64,000 bases of DNA, from NCBI RefSeq assembly GCF_000147335.1, contig NC_014533.1, positions 372,001 to 436,000 on the forward strand, written 5' to 3'. The position numbers and the translations under genes were made by a program. Below the pieces are notes generated by a model. The model was not told the DNA's origin and searched no databases. It worked only from the letters and a program-made list of their open reading frames with translations. This DNA comes from Gloeothece verrucosa PCC 7822 (GTDB taxonomy: Bacteria; Cyanobacteriota; Cyanobacteriia; Cyanobacteriales; Microcystaceae). Each line of letters begins with the position of its first letter. Position 1 is the stretch's first letter. Positions 7,429 to 16,846 of this stretch are shown piece after piece.

Positions 7429-10400
7429 TTATGTTTCCTTTGAAGGACCTTCCAAGCGTAAATGGGCTTTTAATACAGCAATTAAAGCCGCTTCTGTGAA
7501 CCCTATCGGTTTAACCCATACATAACCGGCTTGTTCCATCCAGCCGCTTAACGGTGCTTCATCTAAAACAATCACTCTTGAGCCGGGTTGAATGCTAATA
7601 ATTTTTCGCCAAAAAGCCGCCAATGGGGTTTCCATTGATCCAATGGCTAAATAGGTTCCTTCATAAATATAAACAGGTGTATTACTGCTCTCCATTGCTG
7701 GTACAGGTGTTGAAATGGCATTAATAGACGGGTTATTCAAGTCATTATTTTCTAATTCAGAAAAATATTCCTCTTTATCAGGGTTTTCTGGGCTTGGTGA
7801 TTGCTCAAGCTCAAGGTTGGGAGAATTGTTCGCAGTTGAGACTAAAGAAATATCAAAATCATTCTCTTGTTGAGATGAGTCACTCTCAGAAAAAGTGACA
7901 TCAACGTCATCCTTTAAAGAGTAGTCAAAAGCCTGGATTTTATTGGGTTCTATAATTTCTAAGCCAAATATGTCATTTACTGGCATCGACTGATCGACAG
8001 ACTCTATCCCTTGCTGTAATTGGGTTTCTGCTATTTTGCTGTCAACATTTTTGTCTTTTAGAGACAATGGAGATGAGTCAATATTGTCTACTAATGTGGT
8101 TTCAAAATTAACTGATGGGTTCTCTTGTGTGACACCAAGATTACTCTGATCTTCTCCTGAACTAGGATTTAGCGATTTAATTAGCGTTGACATTTGCTGA
8201 TCATCTTTGACAGTTAAACTTGCCAAAGGGTTGATAAAATCTACAGGAGCAACCCTGTCTGAAAGGTTGACATTTGTGTCAGTTGGCACCAGAGAGCGTA
8301 TTTTGAGAGTTTTAGCCGGCACATAGTTGGCTAAACCTGCCTCTACCAAGGCGCGGAAAATTGACTTCAGTTGACTATCATTTAATTCTTTTAACCGACG
8401 ACTTCCACGTCTTGCATCGCGCATGGTTAATTCGGTTTTTTTGGCTAAAAGTTCTTTAACAATTAAAGCATTGCCTTCGCAAGCTAAAGCCGGCGAATTT
8501 TTCGCTAAAACGTAACGTAACTGCTGAATATACCAATTAATCACATAAATTGCTCGTTTCATGGTTTCGCCGCTCACAGAAGGCTCTACAGATCCATTAC
8601 TCCAAGCCCAAACTAAATGCAAAACTAACGCAATTCTAACGCAGTAAGACTCAAATTTCGGATAAGCCACTTCTAAAGCCGTAATACTTTCAGCTTTCAT
8701 CTTTTTGACTAACTGATGCTGCCATTTTTGAAAAATAACTTTAGCTTCTGGCGAGAGGATATAATCTTGTTCAGGCAGCAAGTGCAACCATTCGATTAAA
8801 TTTCGATTAATTTTATTTAAACCAAAATCTTCGCAATCATGAAGCAAATCTAAATAAGGGGCTGGTAGTTCGGTAGCACACACAAGCCATCGCGCTAAAG
8901 CTCCCGTATAATCACTATCAGAAAATTTAGCTTGAAGTTCTGCTAATGATAACCATTGAATGGTTCCAGTGGCACTAATCGCTGTCCGTCTTAAATAAGT
9001 CGATTCACCCTTGCGGTCTTTAGAGTAGGTCTTGCCGCCAAATAAGGTTAAATCAAGAGTATCATCATCGCCATGACCATTGCGGAATTTATTCATCCGT
9101 TTAAAATATCCGGCTAATTCATCCACTTTGTTTAAGAGTCCTCGTGGGTTTTGTTCATGGAGTCGGATAGAACCTTCGTAGTTAACATCTCGTGTCACAA
9201 AGCGTTTACAGATAGGCTCTTTGGGTTTAGGTCCCCGCTCATCTTTTTTAGAGGAATACCATTCTTCCACTTCTTCAACATAGCGGCTTAATTGTTGTTG
9301 ATACTGGGTGTAGGCTTCATCTTCTATCTGTTCTAGAGCTTCGGTGGCATTGTCTAAAGCCGGCGACTTACGATCACCACTATTAGCCACTACCATCGTG
9401 CGAAGAATACAAGGCTGAATGTATCTAGAACTTACTTTAACGATAATTCGGGCTGCCGTTCCTATAGAAGCCGCCCACACCGGTAAAAGATGGGTAAAAA
9501 TCGCTTCTACTGCTGTAGGCATAGCATTGGCTGTATTAATAATGGTAGCGGCTAATTGAGGCGGCAAAATTTTGCGAATGTCTAGCCCTTTTTTATGTAG
9601 CGCAATTAATTGCGGCAGAGAGGTGGCTAATTCGAGTTCATCAAAATTTAAATCATGCTCATAGCACCGTTGCTGGTAAAGTTTTCTCAGGTCATAAAGT
9701 TGATAGTTGCTCAATTGAGCTAAAGCGCGTAGTTCAATTTCTAACTCGGATTCACTCAGATTGCGGTCTTTAATTCTATCAAGTAACTCCAGAATATCTA
9801 GAGAAGATTTGCTTGTCAGTGAAATTAAGTTATTGACTGCTAATTCCTGTTTTGCTGGCATTAAACATTCATTTTTCCACAAATTAGGCTGAATCTTTAA
9901 ACTTTCTCTTAATTCTTCTAACTTGATTTTTTGCTCGAGTTCTGTTAGGTCTTTTCGTTGTAGAATTTGTTGAATGCCGGCGATCGCTCTTTGAAGGGTT
10001 GATTTATTCCCTGATGCCGTATTTAAGGCTTGGGCTTGATTAATAATTAATTCTTGAATTTGGTTAGGAGAATAATTAGGATCATTTATCCATTCACAAA
10101 TATGATGAGACAGAGATTGAAGCTCTCGTTTTTCCCAGTGCTTTCTCACAATATTTCGGGCATAAACATCAATGTTAGCCGCGCTGACGGTTCGCTCAAT
10201 CAATTGCGCCAATTGAGAAATGCCGCCTACTTGTTCACAGATCCCTTTTTCTTCTAAGCGGTGTTGCACCGTCATTAAGTCTGTCGGCAGTCCGGACTGG
10301 TAAAGTTCTAAGGCGGTTTCGTAAATGGCGGCATAGCGCCGGACATAGAAATGCTCAGGAGATAAAAGGTCAGCGACTTTAGCCATCGCACGAGGATCAA

Positions 10401-10482
10401 AAAGGATGCCGCCAAGAATTAATTCTTCGGCTTCAGGATTGGCTAAATAAGCAGATTTTTGGGTTTCTTGTAAAGTTACCAT
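7429..10482 (-). CDS. DnaB N-terminal domain / DUF3987 protein
   Basis: 1,017-residue protein. Residues about 12-120 match the DnaB helicase N-terminal helical domain (NPEAEELILGGILFDP, SPEHFYVRRYAAIYE, AQLIERTVSAANIDVYA). A charged helical region follows (about 150-300). Residues about 310-700 look like DUF3987, an ATPase-related domain of phage and mobile-element primase-helicase-like proteins; the P-loop position reads VVANSGDRKSP, at about residue 365-375. Residues about 740-940 are Ser/Asn/Glu-rich and probably disordered; a small folded C-terminal domain (about 945-1010) follows. It does not contain the DnaB RecA core, so it is not a normal replicative helicase. A role in replication or plasmid/phage biology is inferred. 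It stands alone, minus strand, with no operon partner. Confidence 0.75.
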   Translation of the reverse strand: MVTLQETQKSAYLANPEAEELILGGILFDPRAMAKVADLLSPEHFYVRRYAAIYETALELYQSGLPTDLMTVQHRLEEKGICEQVGGISQLAQLIERTVSAANIDVYARNIVRKHWEKRELQSLSHHICEWINDPNYSPNQIQELIINQAQALNTASGNKSTLQRAIAGIQQILQRKDLTELEQKIKLEELRESLKIQPNLWKNECLMPAKQELAVNNLISLTSKSSLDILELLDRIKDRNLSESELEIELRALAQLSNYQLYDLRKLYQQRCYEHDLNFDELELATSLPQLIALHKKGLDIRKILPPQLAATIINTANAMPTAVEAIFTHLLPVWAASIGTAARIIVKVSSRYIQPCILRTMVVANSGDRKSPALDNATEALEQIEDEAYTQYQQQLSRYVEEVEEWYSSKKDERGPKPKEPICKRFVTRDVNYEGSIRLHEQNPRGLLNKVDELAGYFKRMNKFRNGHGDDDTLDLTLFGGKTYSKDRKGESTYLRRTAISATGTIQWLSLAELQAKFSDSDYTGALARWLVCATELPAPYLDLLHDCEDFGLNKINRNLIEWLHLLPEQDYILSPEAKVIFQKWQHQLVKKMKAESITALEVAYPKFESYCVRIALVLHLVWAWSNGSVEPSVSGETMKRAIYVINWYIQQLRYVLAKNSPALACEGNALIVKELLAKKTELTMRDARRGSRRLKELNDSQLKSIFRALVEAGLANYVPAKTLKIRSLVPTDTNVNLSDRVAPVDFINPLASLTVKDDQQMSTLIKSLNPSSGEDQSNLGVTQENPSVNFETTLVDNIDSSPLSLKDKNVDSKIAETQLQQGIESVDQSMPVNDIFGLEIIEPNKIQAFDYSLKDDVDVTFSESDSSQQENDFDISLVSTANNSPNLELEQSPSPENPDKEEYFSELENNDLNNPSINAISTPVPAMESSNTPVYIYEGTYLAIGSMETPLAAFWRKIISIQPGSRVIVLDEAPLSGWMEQAGYVWVKPIGFTEAALIAVLKAHLRLEGPSKET

Positions 10483-10905
10483 AATGATTCTTTTTCTTAG
10501 TCACTAATGTTTAATATTTTGGGTGGGTTTGCTTAAAAACTTAATCAACTTCACCTGTAAGGCCGTTTGGGGGTTGCCCTCGTAGCTAGGCTGGGGTCGG
10601 GAACTCGTTCCCGACGAACCGACCCTGTTTTAGCTCAATCTGGAATTTTCCTTAATTAAAACCTGTCAGTCACTTGAAAAACGATCAAGTAGCTGCTAGA
10701 ATTAAATTAATTGATTTTATTCTTAGTGGATGTTTTCCATAAAGAACCCCCTTTTCTTGTTATTGCTAGAACACAAGAGAAACCAAACAAAACAATCTAT
10801 TAAATAATGCGATCGCCGTGCAGTTAGCTAGACAGACGGCGTTCACTATTTTTAAGGGACTTTTTGCTAGTTCTCGTAAATTCATCGTAAATCTTGGATT
10901 TAAAA
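10483..10905. other. Non-coding region upstream of the omega-RNA-like element
   Basis: Holds a perfect palindrome GTCGGGAAC-TC-GTTCCCGAC at 10596-10615 (repeat family 3), a HIP1 octamer GCGATCGC at 10809-10816, and AT-rich DNA probably including the promoter of the DnaB-N/DUF3987 gene (reverse strand) and of the RNA (forward strand). No ORF of note. The last 16-20 bases (about 10888-10905) would be the guide if the element downstream is an omega RNA. Confidence 0.5.
10596..10615. repeat. Palindrome, family 3
   Basis: Arms GTCGGGAAC and GTTCCCGAC around TC. Intergenic; resembles the palindromes in ctaC and the condensation gene. Confidence 0.75.
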
Positions 10906-11160
10906 CCCCGTCCCAGAAAGACGGCTTGACATTCCCTGACGGGAAACTGGTTTTTACTCGCGCTCAGACGACAACCAGCCAACTCGCTTAAGTTCTCTTA
11001 CCGCGATACAACTTAGATGGCTTGTCTTAAGCCAACGCCCTAAGCAATCAGGCTTACAGAAAATCCGAACTAGGGAAGCATTCGAAGGTCTGTATTAAGT
11101 AGTATCTCGATGCGGTATCACCTCTTGCCTCGTCTAGATTGACCTAGACAAACTCCTTCC
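10906..11160 (+). ncRNA. IscB-associated omega RNA (HEARO-like), no adjacent iscB
   Basis: Strongly structured non-coding tract. Hairpins seen: CCGTC (10908-10912)/GACGG; TTCCC (10932-10936)/GGGAA (10941-10945); CTGGTT (10947-10952)/AACCAG (10973-10978); CTTAG (11012-11016)/CTAAG (11040-11044) enclosing GGCTT/AAGCC; TACCGC (10999-11004) with GCGGTA (11112-11117); and a terminal GTCTAG (11132-11137)/CTAGAC (11144-11149). From memory, the order of motifs agrees with known IscB omega RNAs: a 5' stem with GAAAGA, then GACATTC, later ATCACCTCT directly before a terminal hairpin followed by A-rich then CCTTCC/GGAGG-type sequence. Omega RNA guides IscB nucleases, with the guide at the 5' end. No iscB ORF follows, so it would be a stand-alone RNA acting with IscB in trans, or a relic. 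Ends are approximate. Confidence 0.7.
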
Positions 11161-11432
11161 CTTGAGCGGCAGGGTGGGTGAAAATAAACGAGATATGGAT
11201 ATTGCAATAATACACTGAAATTGAAGAAACCGGGAAGAAATTTTGCTTCTGCTTGAGAAGGTACTGAAAAACTTTACTATTGTTCACATAATCATAACCG
11301 ACTGATAACCTTATACCAAAGGCAATTAGCAATCAAGAATAGACAAAAATAAATAGTTAACTGTTTGGCAAGGGAACAGGGAACAGCAAAGGATTTCAAG
11401 GCTTTTACATTTTTTAAGATAGATTGATTTAT
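11161..11432. other. Non-coding gap after the omega-RNA-like element
   Basis: AT-rich sequence without a recognisable gene. I looked for the N-terminus or bridge-helix of IscB here and saw none in any frame. The stretch ends at the stop codon of the minus-strand monooxygenase. Confidence 0.5.
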
Positions 11433-12884
11433 TTATGTCCAGGTACTTAACACAAGACAACTGAGTAAAACTAAACCGCCTAAAATCCCTAAAGCTAAAG
11501 TAGTTCTATTACTTTTAGCTAAAATTTCTGAATAAGATAACTCATGATTTTGAATCAGCAAAAAAGAATGGGGACTAAACAGAAAAGGAAATAGGCGGCT
11601 TAAAACCAAACGTAATAAAAAATTAATATTCCATAGCCGCTTCTGGAAAAGATTTTGATTATATTGCCAAGGATAGCTCACTTGTACCAAGCGAATCAAA
11701 GCTTTAACATCAGGTAGTCGTAACTCTTGATAACGAGGAAGTGCTTGAGAGAGATCATCTTTAGTTTCATTTAAAAGATCTTTCAAAAGATAGATATCTT
11801 CTAAAGCTGAATTCACTCCCTGTCCTAAATCGGGAGGAAAACTATGAATAGCATCTCCTAATAACAGAATAGCCGTTTTTGAAGGGGAATTTAAGCCTGA
11901 TTCTTCTAAAATTTTCCAGAACTGGGGGCAATATTGAGGGATAGGAAATTTGCCCCCTTTACTAGCCATAAATCTAGCAAATTCTTCTGGAGGAACAATT
12001 TTATCTAAAGGTAATTGAGGAAAAGACTCTTTTAAAAACTGTTCAAATTCTTTAGGAGTTTTTAATTGCCAAATATAGTGATCCCGATAAGTAATAATAT
12101 TGGCAGTTCTGGGCTGTAAAGAATTTTTAAAAGGTAATAAACCTAAAGAAAGCTTCTTGTGGCGGTCTTGAAAAACTGAGCGAATAACATAAGCCATGCT
12201 AGATTGTGATAGATCACCAGCTTGTTCAGAAAGCGGAAATTGAGGCTTAAGAGAAAGAATTTTATATAGTAATTCTGAACTCGGCGAAGGAAATTTCAAG
12301 ACCTGAAAACAAGTTTTGTCCTCTTCTATTTCCTGTAAAAAAGACCGGACAATAGAATTGATGCCATCACAACCGATTAGGAAATTGGGATAAAAGCTAA
12401 ATTCCCCTTGTTGATTTGATTGGCAAATGACTTCTAAATAATCACTTTTTTTTTCAATACTTAAACATTCAGTATTAAATAAAACTTGAATATTATTTGG
12501 ATATTTCTCAATAATTTCCTCGTAAAGGACTTGTAAAAACTCTGCTCTAGGTAACCAATAAGCAGTTTTTCGTTGAGCATCCACTATAGGAAGCTGAGTA
12601 GTTTTACGCTTACCATTTTTATCAATTACAGTAAAGTAAAATTCTGTACTAGGAACACTTTTAGCCGCCAATTTTTCAGTAAAGCCTAAAAAATCTGTTA
12701 ATTTTTGCCCTCGTCCATCAATTTGATAACTAAAAGCCTTATCAGATTCATAATAATTCGCCGAGGGTCTTTTTTCCAGAACAGTAATATTACTCCATCC
12801 TCTTTTAGCTAACATTAAAGCCACGCTCAAGCCTGCGGGACCGCCACCGATAATTAATACTGAATTCTCTGATAACTTACTCAT
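11433..12884 (-). CDS. FAD-dependent monooxygenase, kynurenine 3-monooxygenase-like
   Basis: Class A flavoprotein hydroxylase of 483 residues. FAD dinucleotide motif VLIIGGGPAGLSVALMLAKRG (about 9-29), the internal FLIGCDGINSIVRSFL (DG motif, about 170-185), and the GD motif LLLGDAIHSFPPDLGQGVNSALED (about 340-363) are all in place. The C-terminus carries a hydrophobic membrane anchor (about 460-480), as in eukaryotic kynurenine 3-monooxygenase. That likeness comes also from the motif HSFPPDLGQGVN, but substrate is not determined by sequence. Start ATG 12884. The last codons (STWT and stop) are encoded by the end of a family 2 repeat (TGTCCAGGTACTTAA at 11436-11450), suggesting the original C-terminus was replaced by insertion. 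Single gene, minus strand. Confidence 0.85.
   Translation of the reverse strand: MSKLSENSVLIIGGGPAGLSVALMLAKRGWSNITVLEKRPSANYYESDKAFSYQIDGRGQKLTDFLGFTEKLAAKSVPSTEFYFTVIDKNGKRKTTQLPIVDAQRKTAYWLPRAEFLQVLYEEIIEKYPNNIQVLFNTECLSIEKKSDYLEVICQSNQQGEFSFYPNFLIGCDGINSIVRSFLQEIEEDKTCFQVLKFPSPSSELLYKILSLKPQFPLSEQAGDLSQSSMAYVIRSVFQDRHKKLSLGLLPFKNSLQPRTANIITYRDHYIWQLKTPKEFEQFLKESFPQLPLDKIVPPEEFARFMASKGGKFPIPQYCPQFWKILEESGLNSPSKTAILLLGDAIHSFPPDLGQGVNSALEDIYLLKDLLNETKDDLSQALPRYQELRLPDVKALIRLVQVSYPWQYNQNLFQKRLWNINFLLRLVLSRLFPFLFSPHSFLLIQNHELSYSEILAKSNRTTLALGILGGLVLLSCLVLSTWT
11436..11450. repeat. Family 2 repeat end within the 3' end of a coding region
   Basis: TGTCCAGGTACTTAA is identical to the terminal inverted repeat of the element at 31469-31646 and nearly so to that at 34405-34499. 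Here only one end is recognisable and it encodes the last residues of the monooxygenase. Confidence 0.6.
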
Positions 12885-13538
12885 ATTAATGACTGGTTTG
12901 TTTTCGTAACAGGATTTTAACGAGCTAGGAGTTACGCACTCTCGATTAAAAACAACGATTTTATGTCATCCACCAGTGGTAGCGAAGGAGCGCGGACAAT
13001 CTCAAACCCTAATGATTTCGTGGAGAGTGCGTAAGTCATACGAGCGTGGACTGTACTTATTATATCTCTAGTAAGTAGTAGTGCTTTCATCAAGTTGATA
13101 CCCGAACAGGGAATAGAACTGGATATATAGTTAATTTTGCTTGGGTACTTATCCCGTTAGCGGCTTGGCACTGAGTGTGAATTTATAGCCTTTTTCAAGT
13201 AAAGCCGCTTAAATTTTAGTTTTTATTGCATATTTACTTTTATCTGTTGCCTTTTATTTCTCCCTCTTGCCCCTTATTTATTACCCCTTATTGAGTGGCT
13301 CTTGCCTTTATTAAGATTATTTGTATCCAACTGCGTGAAACTACTTAAAACAATCTTAAAAACAGTGCAAAGTATCAAAAATAACGACATTCACTCAGCT
13401 TACATTTGTATAGTAATATGCCATAATATCACCGATGGGAAATAAAAAATGCCAAGCAAACTCAACAGTATTAGTCAAATTAGACCAGGCTGATCAAGGG
13501 TTTCTAAACCGAAAAAAATTGTTATCAGGAGTTAACGA
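12885..13538. other. Divergent intergenic region with a family 1 repeat
   Basis: Gap between the monooxygenase (-) and the GH2 gene (+). Positions 12926-13040 are a family 1 repeat. The remainder is AT-rich. A weak promoter-like pair, CTTACA (13399-13404) and CATAAT (13422-13427) with 17 bp spacing, lies about 110 bp before the GH2 start. An AGGAG ribosome binding site is at 13527-13531. Confidence 0.5.
12926..13040. repeat. Dispersed palindromic repeat, family 1 (complete)
   Basis: 115 bp. Left end TAGGAGTTACGCACTCTC, right end (reverse complement) TATGACTTACGCACTCTCC. Interior shares AAAACAACGATTTTATGTC and GGACAATCTCAAACCC with the copies at 16550 and 28727. No transposase and no obvious target-site duplication; a non-autonomous, MITE-like element is the best description. 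Confidence 0.85.
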
Positions 13539-15473
13539 GTGATGGTCTTTCTAGAACTACAAAAAAATGCTCTAACAGATAGAGCGTATCCACGCCCCCA
13601 ATTACAACGCTCTCATTGGCAAAATCTAAATGGGTTATGGAAATTTGCCTTTGACGATCAAGGACAATGGACACAGCCAGACGATGTTGATGTATGGACT
13701 CATAATATAGAGGTCCCGTTCGCTCCCGAATCTACCCAAAGTGGTATATCTGATACAGGATTTCATGCGAATTGTTGGTATGAGCGAGAATTTCCTACCC
13801 CGAGCTATGAAGGAAGATTGCGGCTACATTTCGGAGCAGTAGACTACCACGCAAGAGTTTGGGTAAATGGGCACTATATGGGAGAACATGAAGGAGGCCA
13901 TACCCCCTTTAGTTTCGATATTACCTCAGCCCTCAATGATAGCGGCATAACAAAAATTACCGTCTGGGCGCACGATGACCCCTGTGATCTAGCCAAACCG
14001 CGCGGTAAACAAGACTGGCAACTCGAACCCCATAGTATTTGGTACCCTCGCACCAGTGGAATTTGGCAAACCGTTTGGTTAGAGTGTGTAGGAGAGACTT
14101 ACATAGAGAAAATTCGTTGGACACCAGAACTAGACCGATGGGAAATCGGTTTTGAAGCTTGTGTAAGCGGCAAACAGCAAAAAGACTTACAAATTAAACT
14201 CAAACTCACCCTAGGTGACACCGTATTAGCGAACGACACTTATGCAGTCTATGGCGGAGAACTAAACCGCCGCATCGCACTTTCGGACCCTGGAATAGAT
14301 GACTACCGCAACCAATTACTCTGGAGTCCAGAAAAACCCACTCTCATTAATGCTGAAATAGAGCTAATTTTAGGCAATAAAAGCTTAGACAAAGTAAAAT
14401 CCTACACCGCCATGCGGACAGTGGGAATACAGCGCGACCGTTTTATGCTCAATGGCCGTCCCTACTATTTACGCTTAGTGCTAGACCAAGGTTACTGGCC
14501 AGAATCATTGATGAGTGCCCCCAATGATGACGCGCTACGGCGAGATGTACAATTAGTAAAAGCAATGGGCTTTAATGGCGTTCGTAAACACCAAAAAATA
14601 GAAGATCCCCGCTTTTTATACTGGGCTGATGTTTTAGGATTATTAGTTTGGGAAGAAATGCCTAGTGCCTATCGTTTCACCTCTAAAGCCATCGGGCGTA
14701 TGACTCGAGAATGGACAGAAGTCATTGAACGAGACATCAGTCACCCTTGTATTGTCGCTTGGGTTCCTTTCAATGAATCTTGGGGAGTGCCCAACCTCAC
14801 AGAAACGGCGGCTCACAGAAATTATGTACTAGCCATGTATCATTTAACAAAAACCCTTGACCCCACTCGCCCGGTCATTGGTAATGACGGATGGGAAAGT
14901 ACCGATACTGATATTCTCGCTATTCATGACTATGATAATGAACCCAGTCATTTAGTGCGGCGTTATGGCTTAGAAGTTAAATTAACAGACCTCTTTGAAA
15001 AAGAACGTCCCGGAGGACGAGTTCTCACCCTAGATGGTTATCCTCACAACGGCCAACCCGTCATGTTAACCGAATTTGGCGGCATCGCCTACGCCCCAGA
15101 ACATGACCCAGAAGCGAACAAAATTTGGGGATATGCCCGCAGTTGGCAGACCAGCGAATTACAAAAACGCTATGGAGAGTTATTAAAAGCGGTTAATTCC
15201 ATTGAATTATTTAGCGGCTTTTGCTATACCCAATTAACCGATACTTATCAAGAGGCCAACGGCTTATTATATGCTGACCGTACACCTAAATTTAATATTG
15301 AAGCTATTGCTAATGCCACTTTAGGAAGAGGTAGTCAACAAAAAGACGACGTTACACTAAACTCAACTTGGTCATCAGAGGAAAATGTACGTCCGAAAAC
15401 TACTGAAGCCGGATGGCCGCCAGCTAACTTTGTACAGCAGGCTACCCATTGCGGAGGAAATAACGGCACCTAG
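13539..15473 (+). CDS. Glycoside hydrolase family 2 (beta-galactosidase/glucuronidase type)
   Basis: Retaining glycosidase of 644 residues. Domain order: sugar-binding jelly roll (about 15-180, with GLWKFAFDD, VPFAPES, WYERE, GEHEGGHTPFSFDIT), Ig-like domain (about 185-295), TIM barrel (about 300-610). The acid/base Glu is E413 (PFNESWG) and the nucleophile is E512 (LTEFGG). No signal peptide, so it acts in the cytoplasm. Start is GTG 13539 or the adjacent ATG 13542; AGGAG lies 7 bp upstream. Its 3' end overlaps galT by 89 bp in another frame. With galT and galK behind it, galactose-containing substrates are likely, though family 2 also includes glucuronidases and mannosidases and the exact sugar cannot be read from sequence. 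Confidence 0.9.
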   Translation: MMVFLELQKNALTDRAYPRPQLQRSHWQNLNGLWKFAFDDQGQWTQPDDVDVWTHNIEVPFAPESTQSGISDTGFHANCWYEREFPTPSYEGRLRLHFGAVDYHARVWVNGHYMGEHEGGHTPFSFDITSALNDSGITKITVWAHDDPCDLAKPRGKQDWQLEPHSIWYPRTSGIWQTVWLECVGETYIEKIRWTPELDRWEIGFEACVSGKQQKDLQIKLKLTLGDTVLANDTYAVYGGELNRRIALSDPGIDDYRNQLLWSPEKPTLINAEIELILGNKSLDKVKSYTAMRTVGIQRDRFMLNGRPYYLRLVLDQGYWPESLMSAPNDDALRRDVQLVKAMGFNGVRKHQKIEDPRFLYWADVLGLLVWEEMPSAYRFTSKAIGRMTREWTEVIERDISHPCIVAWVPFNESWGVPNLTETAAHRNYVLAMYHLTKTLDPTRPVIGNDGWESTDTDILAIHDYDNEPSHLVRRYGLEVKLTDLFEKERPGGRVLTLDGYPHNGQPVMLTEFGGIAYAPEHDPEANKIWGYARSWQTSELQKRYGELLKAVNSIELFSGFCYTQLTDTYQEANGLLYADRTPKFNIEAIANATLGRGSQQKDDVTLNSTWSSEENVRPKTTEAGWPPANFVQQATHCGGNNGT

Positions 15474-16485
15474 TCCCAGTGTTGAACCAGTACAGGCCAA
15501 CCCTCATTTAAGGTGGCATCCGTTACGGGGCGAATGGGTCATTTATGCGAGTCATCGTCAGGGGCGGACCTTTATGCCTCCCCCTGAATACAACCCCTTA
15601 GCCCCCACTACTAATGCACAATTTCCCACAGAACTTCCTCAAGGTGCTTATGATATAGCGGTATTTGATAACCGTTTCCCATCTATGACCTTGGCGGCAC
15701 ATGATCCCCCGGATAGCTTTATACAAACCTTACCCGCTAATGGTGCTTGTGAGGTAGTAGTGTTTACTCAAGACCCCCAAGCCTCTCTAAGTTCTTTAAG
15801 ATTAGACCATCTAGAATTATTACTAGCAGTTTGGGGCGAACGAACCCGTATACTCGGGTCAAAACCTGAGATTCAATATGTTTTACCCTTTGAAAATAAA
15901 GGCATAGAGGTGGGTGTTACTTTGCATCATCCTCATGGACAAATTTATGCCTATCCGGTCATTCCCCCTGTACCTGCCCAAATGTTGAAAATGCAAGCGG
16001 ATTTTTATCAAGAATTTGGCGTAGGTTTACTAGAATATTTAATTCAAGAAGAAATTACTGATAATCAACGGATTATTTATCAAGACAAACACGCCATTGC
16101 TTTTGTTCCCGTTTGCGCTCGTTATCCTTATGAGGTGTGGGTGGCTCCTATTAAACCCGTAGCAACTTTTAATGAGCTTACCCCAGAACAACGCCAAGCA
16201 CTAGCGAAAGCTTTAAAAACAGTTACCCTTAAATATGATGGCTTATGGAATCGTTTATTTCCCTATTTAATGGCTTGGTTTCAAGCTCCTACCGATGGAA
16301 AAGACTATCCAGAAGCGCATTTACACGCTCAATTTTATCCCCCTTATCGGACTAAGGATAAATTGAAATATTTAGCCGGAACCGAATTAGCCGGCGGAAT
16401 GTTTGCTAATGATTCTTTACCTGAAGAAAAGGCTAAGGAATTACAGTCTGTTAAGGTCACTATTGAAGAAGCATTAAAGTTATAA
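15385..16485 (+). CDS. galT: Galactose-1-phosphate uridylyltransferase
   Basis: Leloir pathway enzyme exchanging UDP between UDP-glucose and galactose-1-phosphate, 366 residues. The HIT-superfamily active-site HxHPH-like motif is TLHHPHGQIYAYP with nucleophilic His in H182-P183-H184. Family N-terminal core HLRWHPLRGEWVIYASHRQGR begins at about residue 42, and the C-terminal HLHAQFYPP holds further His residues. The first 30 residues (PDGRQLTLYSRLPIAEEI) overlap the GH2 gene; they look genuine, so ATG 15385 is kept, but a later non-ATG start is possible. Cotranscribed with GH2 by overlap. Galactokinase lies 1 kb downstream. Confidence 0.93.
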   Translation: MYVRKLLKPDGRQLTLYSRLPIAEEITAPSPSVEPVQANPHLRWHPLRGEWVIYASHRQGRTFMPPPEYNPLAPTTNAQFPTELPQGAYDIAVFDNRFPSMTLAAHDPPDSFIQTLPANGACEVVVFTQDPQASLSSLRLDHLELLLAVWGERTRILGSKPEIQYVLPFENKGIEVGVTLHHPHGQIYAYPVIPPVPAQMLKMQADFYQEFGVGLLEYLIQEEITDNQRIIYQDKHAIAFVPVCARYPYEVWVAPIKPVATFNELTPEQRQALAKALKTVTLKYDGLWNRLFPYLMAWFQAPTDGKDYPEAHLHAQFYPPYRTKDKLKYLAGTELAGGMFANDSLPEEKAKELQSVKVTIEEALKL

Positions 16486-16846
16486 AATTTACTGAAAAAA
16501 TAGTGCTTTTCAAGCTAGTAATTGACCAAATAATCTGTATTGATCTCTGTAGGAGTTAAGCACTCCTGATGAAAAACAACAATTTTATGTAATCCTGAGC
16601 GAAGCGAATTTATGTCATCCCTCGCTGTGCGAAGGATATCGAACTATCTCAAACCCTTGTGATTTGGTTATGGTGCGTAAGCCCTACTCTGTAAGTTTCG
16701 CCCCTAGAAAAAAGGGTGGCTGTAGATAATTTCTTCGTCATTTACCTCACCAAATTAGAAAAGATTATAATAATTATTTACAAGACAAACGCCTTTAATT
16801 TTGCTTACTATAAATGCTGTTAATTAAGTAGATTCAAGAAAAAAAT
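16486..16846. other. Intergenic region with a family 1 repeat
   Basis: Gap after galT. Contains the family 1 repeat at 16550-16686. The remainder before the DUF4142 gene is AT-rich with no clear promoter pair; the start at 16847 is preceded by AAGAAAAAAAT, a weak ribosome binding site. Confidence 0.5.
16550..16686. repeat. Dispersed palindromic repeat, family 1 (long variant)
   Basis: 137 bp with ends TAGGAGTTAAGCACTCC and (reverse complement) TAGGGCTTACGCACC. Longer than other copies because the interior has an extra ATTTATGTCATCCCTCGCTG segment repeating the TTTATGT(A/C)AT(C)C unit, i.e. a partial internal duplication. Confidence 0.8.

Noticed and set aside
11144..11332. 62-residue minus-strand ORF next to the omega-RNA-like element
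   Set aside because: No IscB, TnpB or transposase motifs; no ribosome binding site; overlaps the RNA structure.
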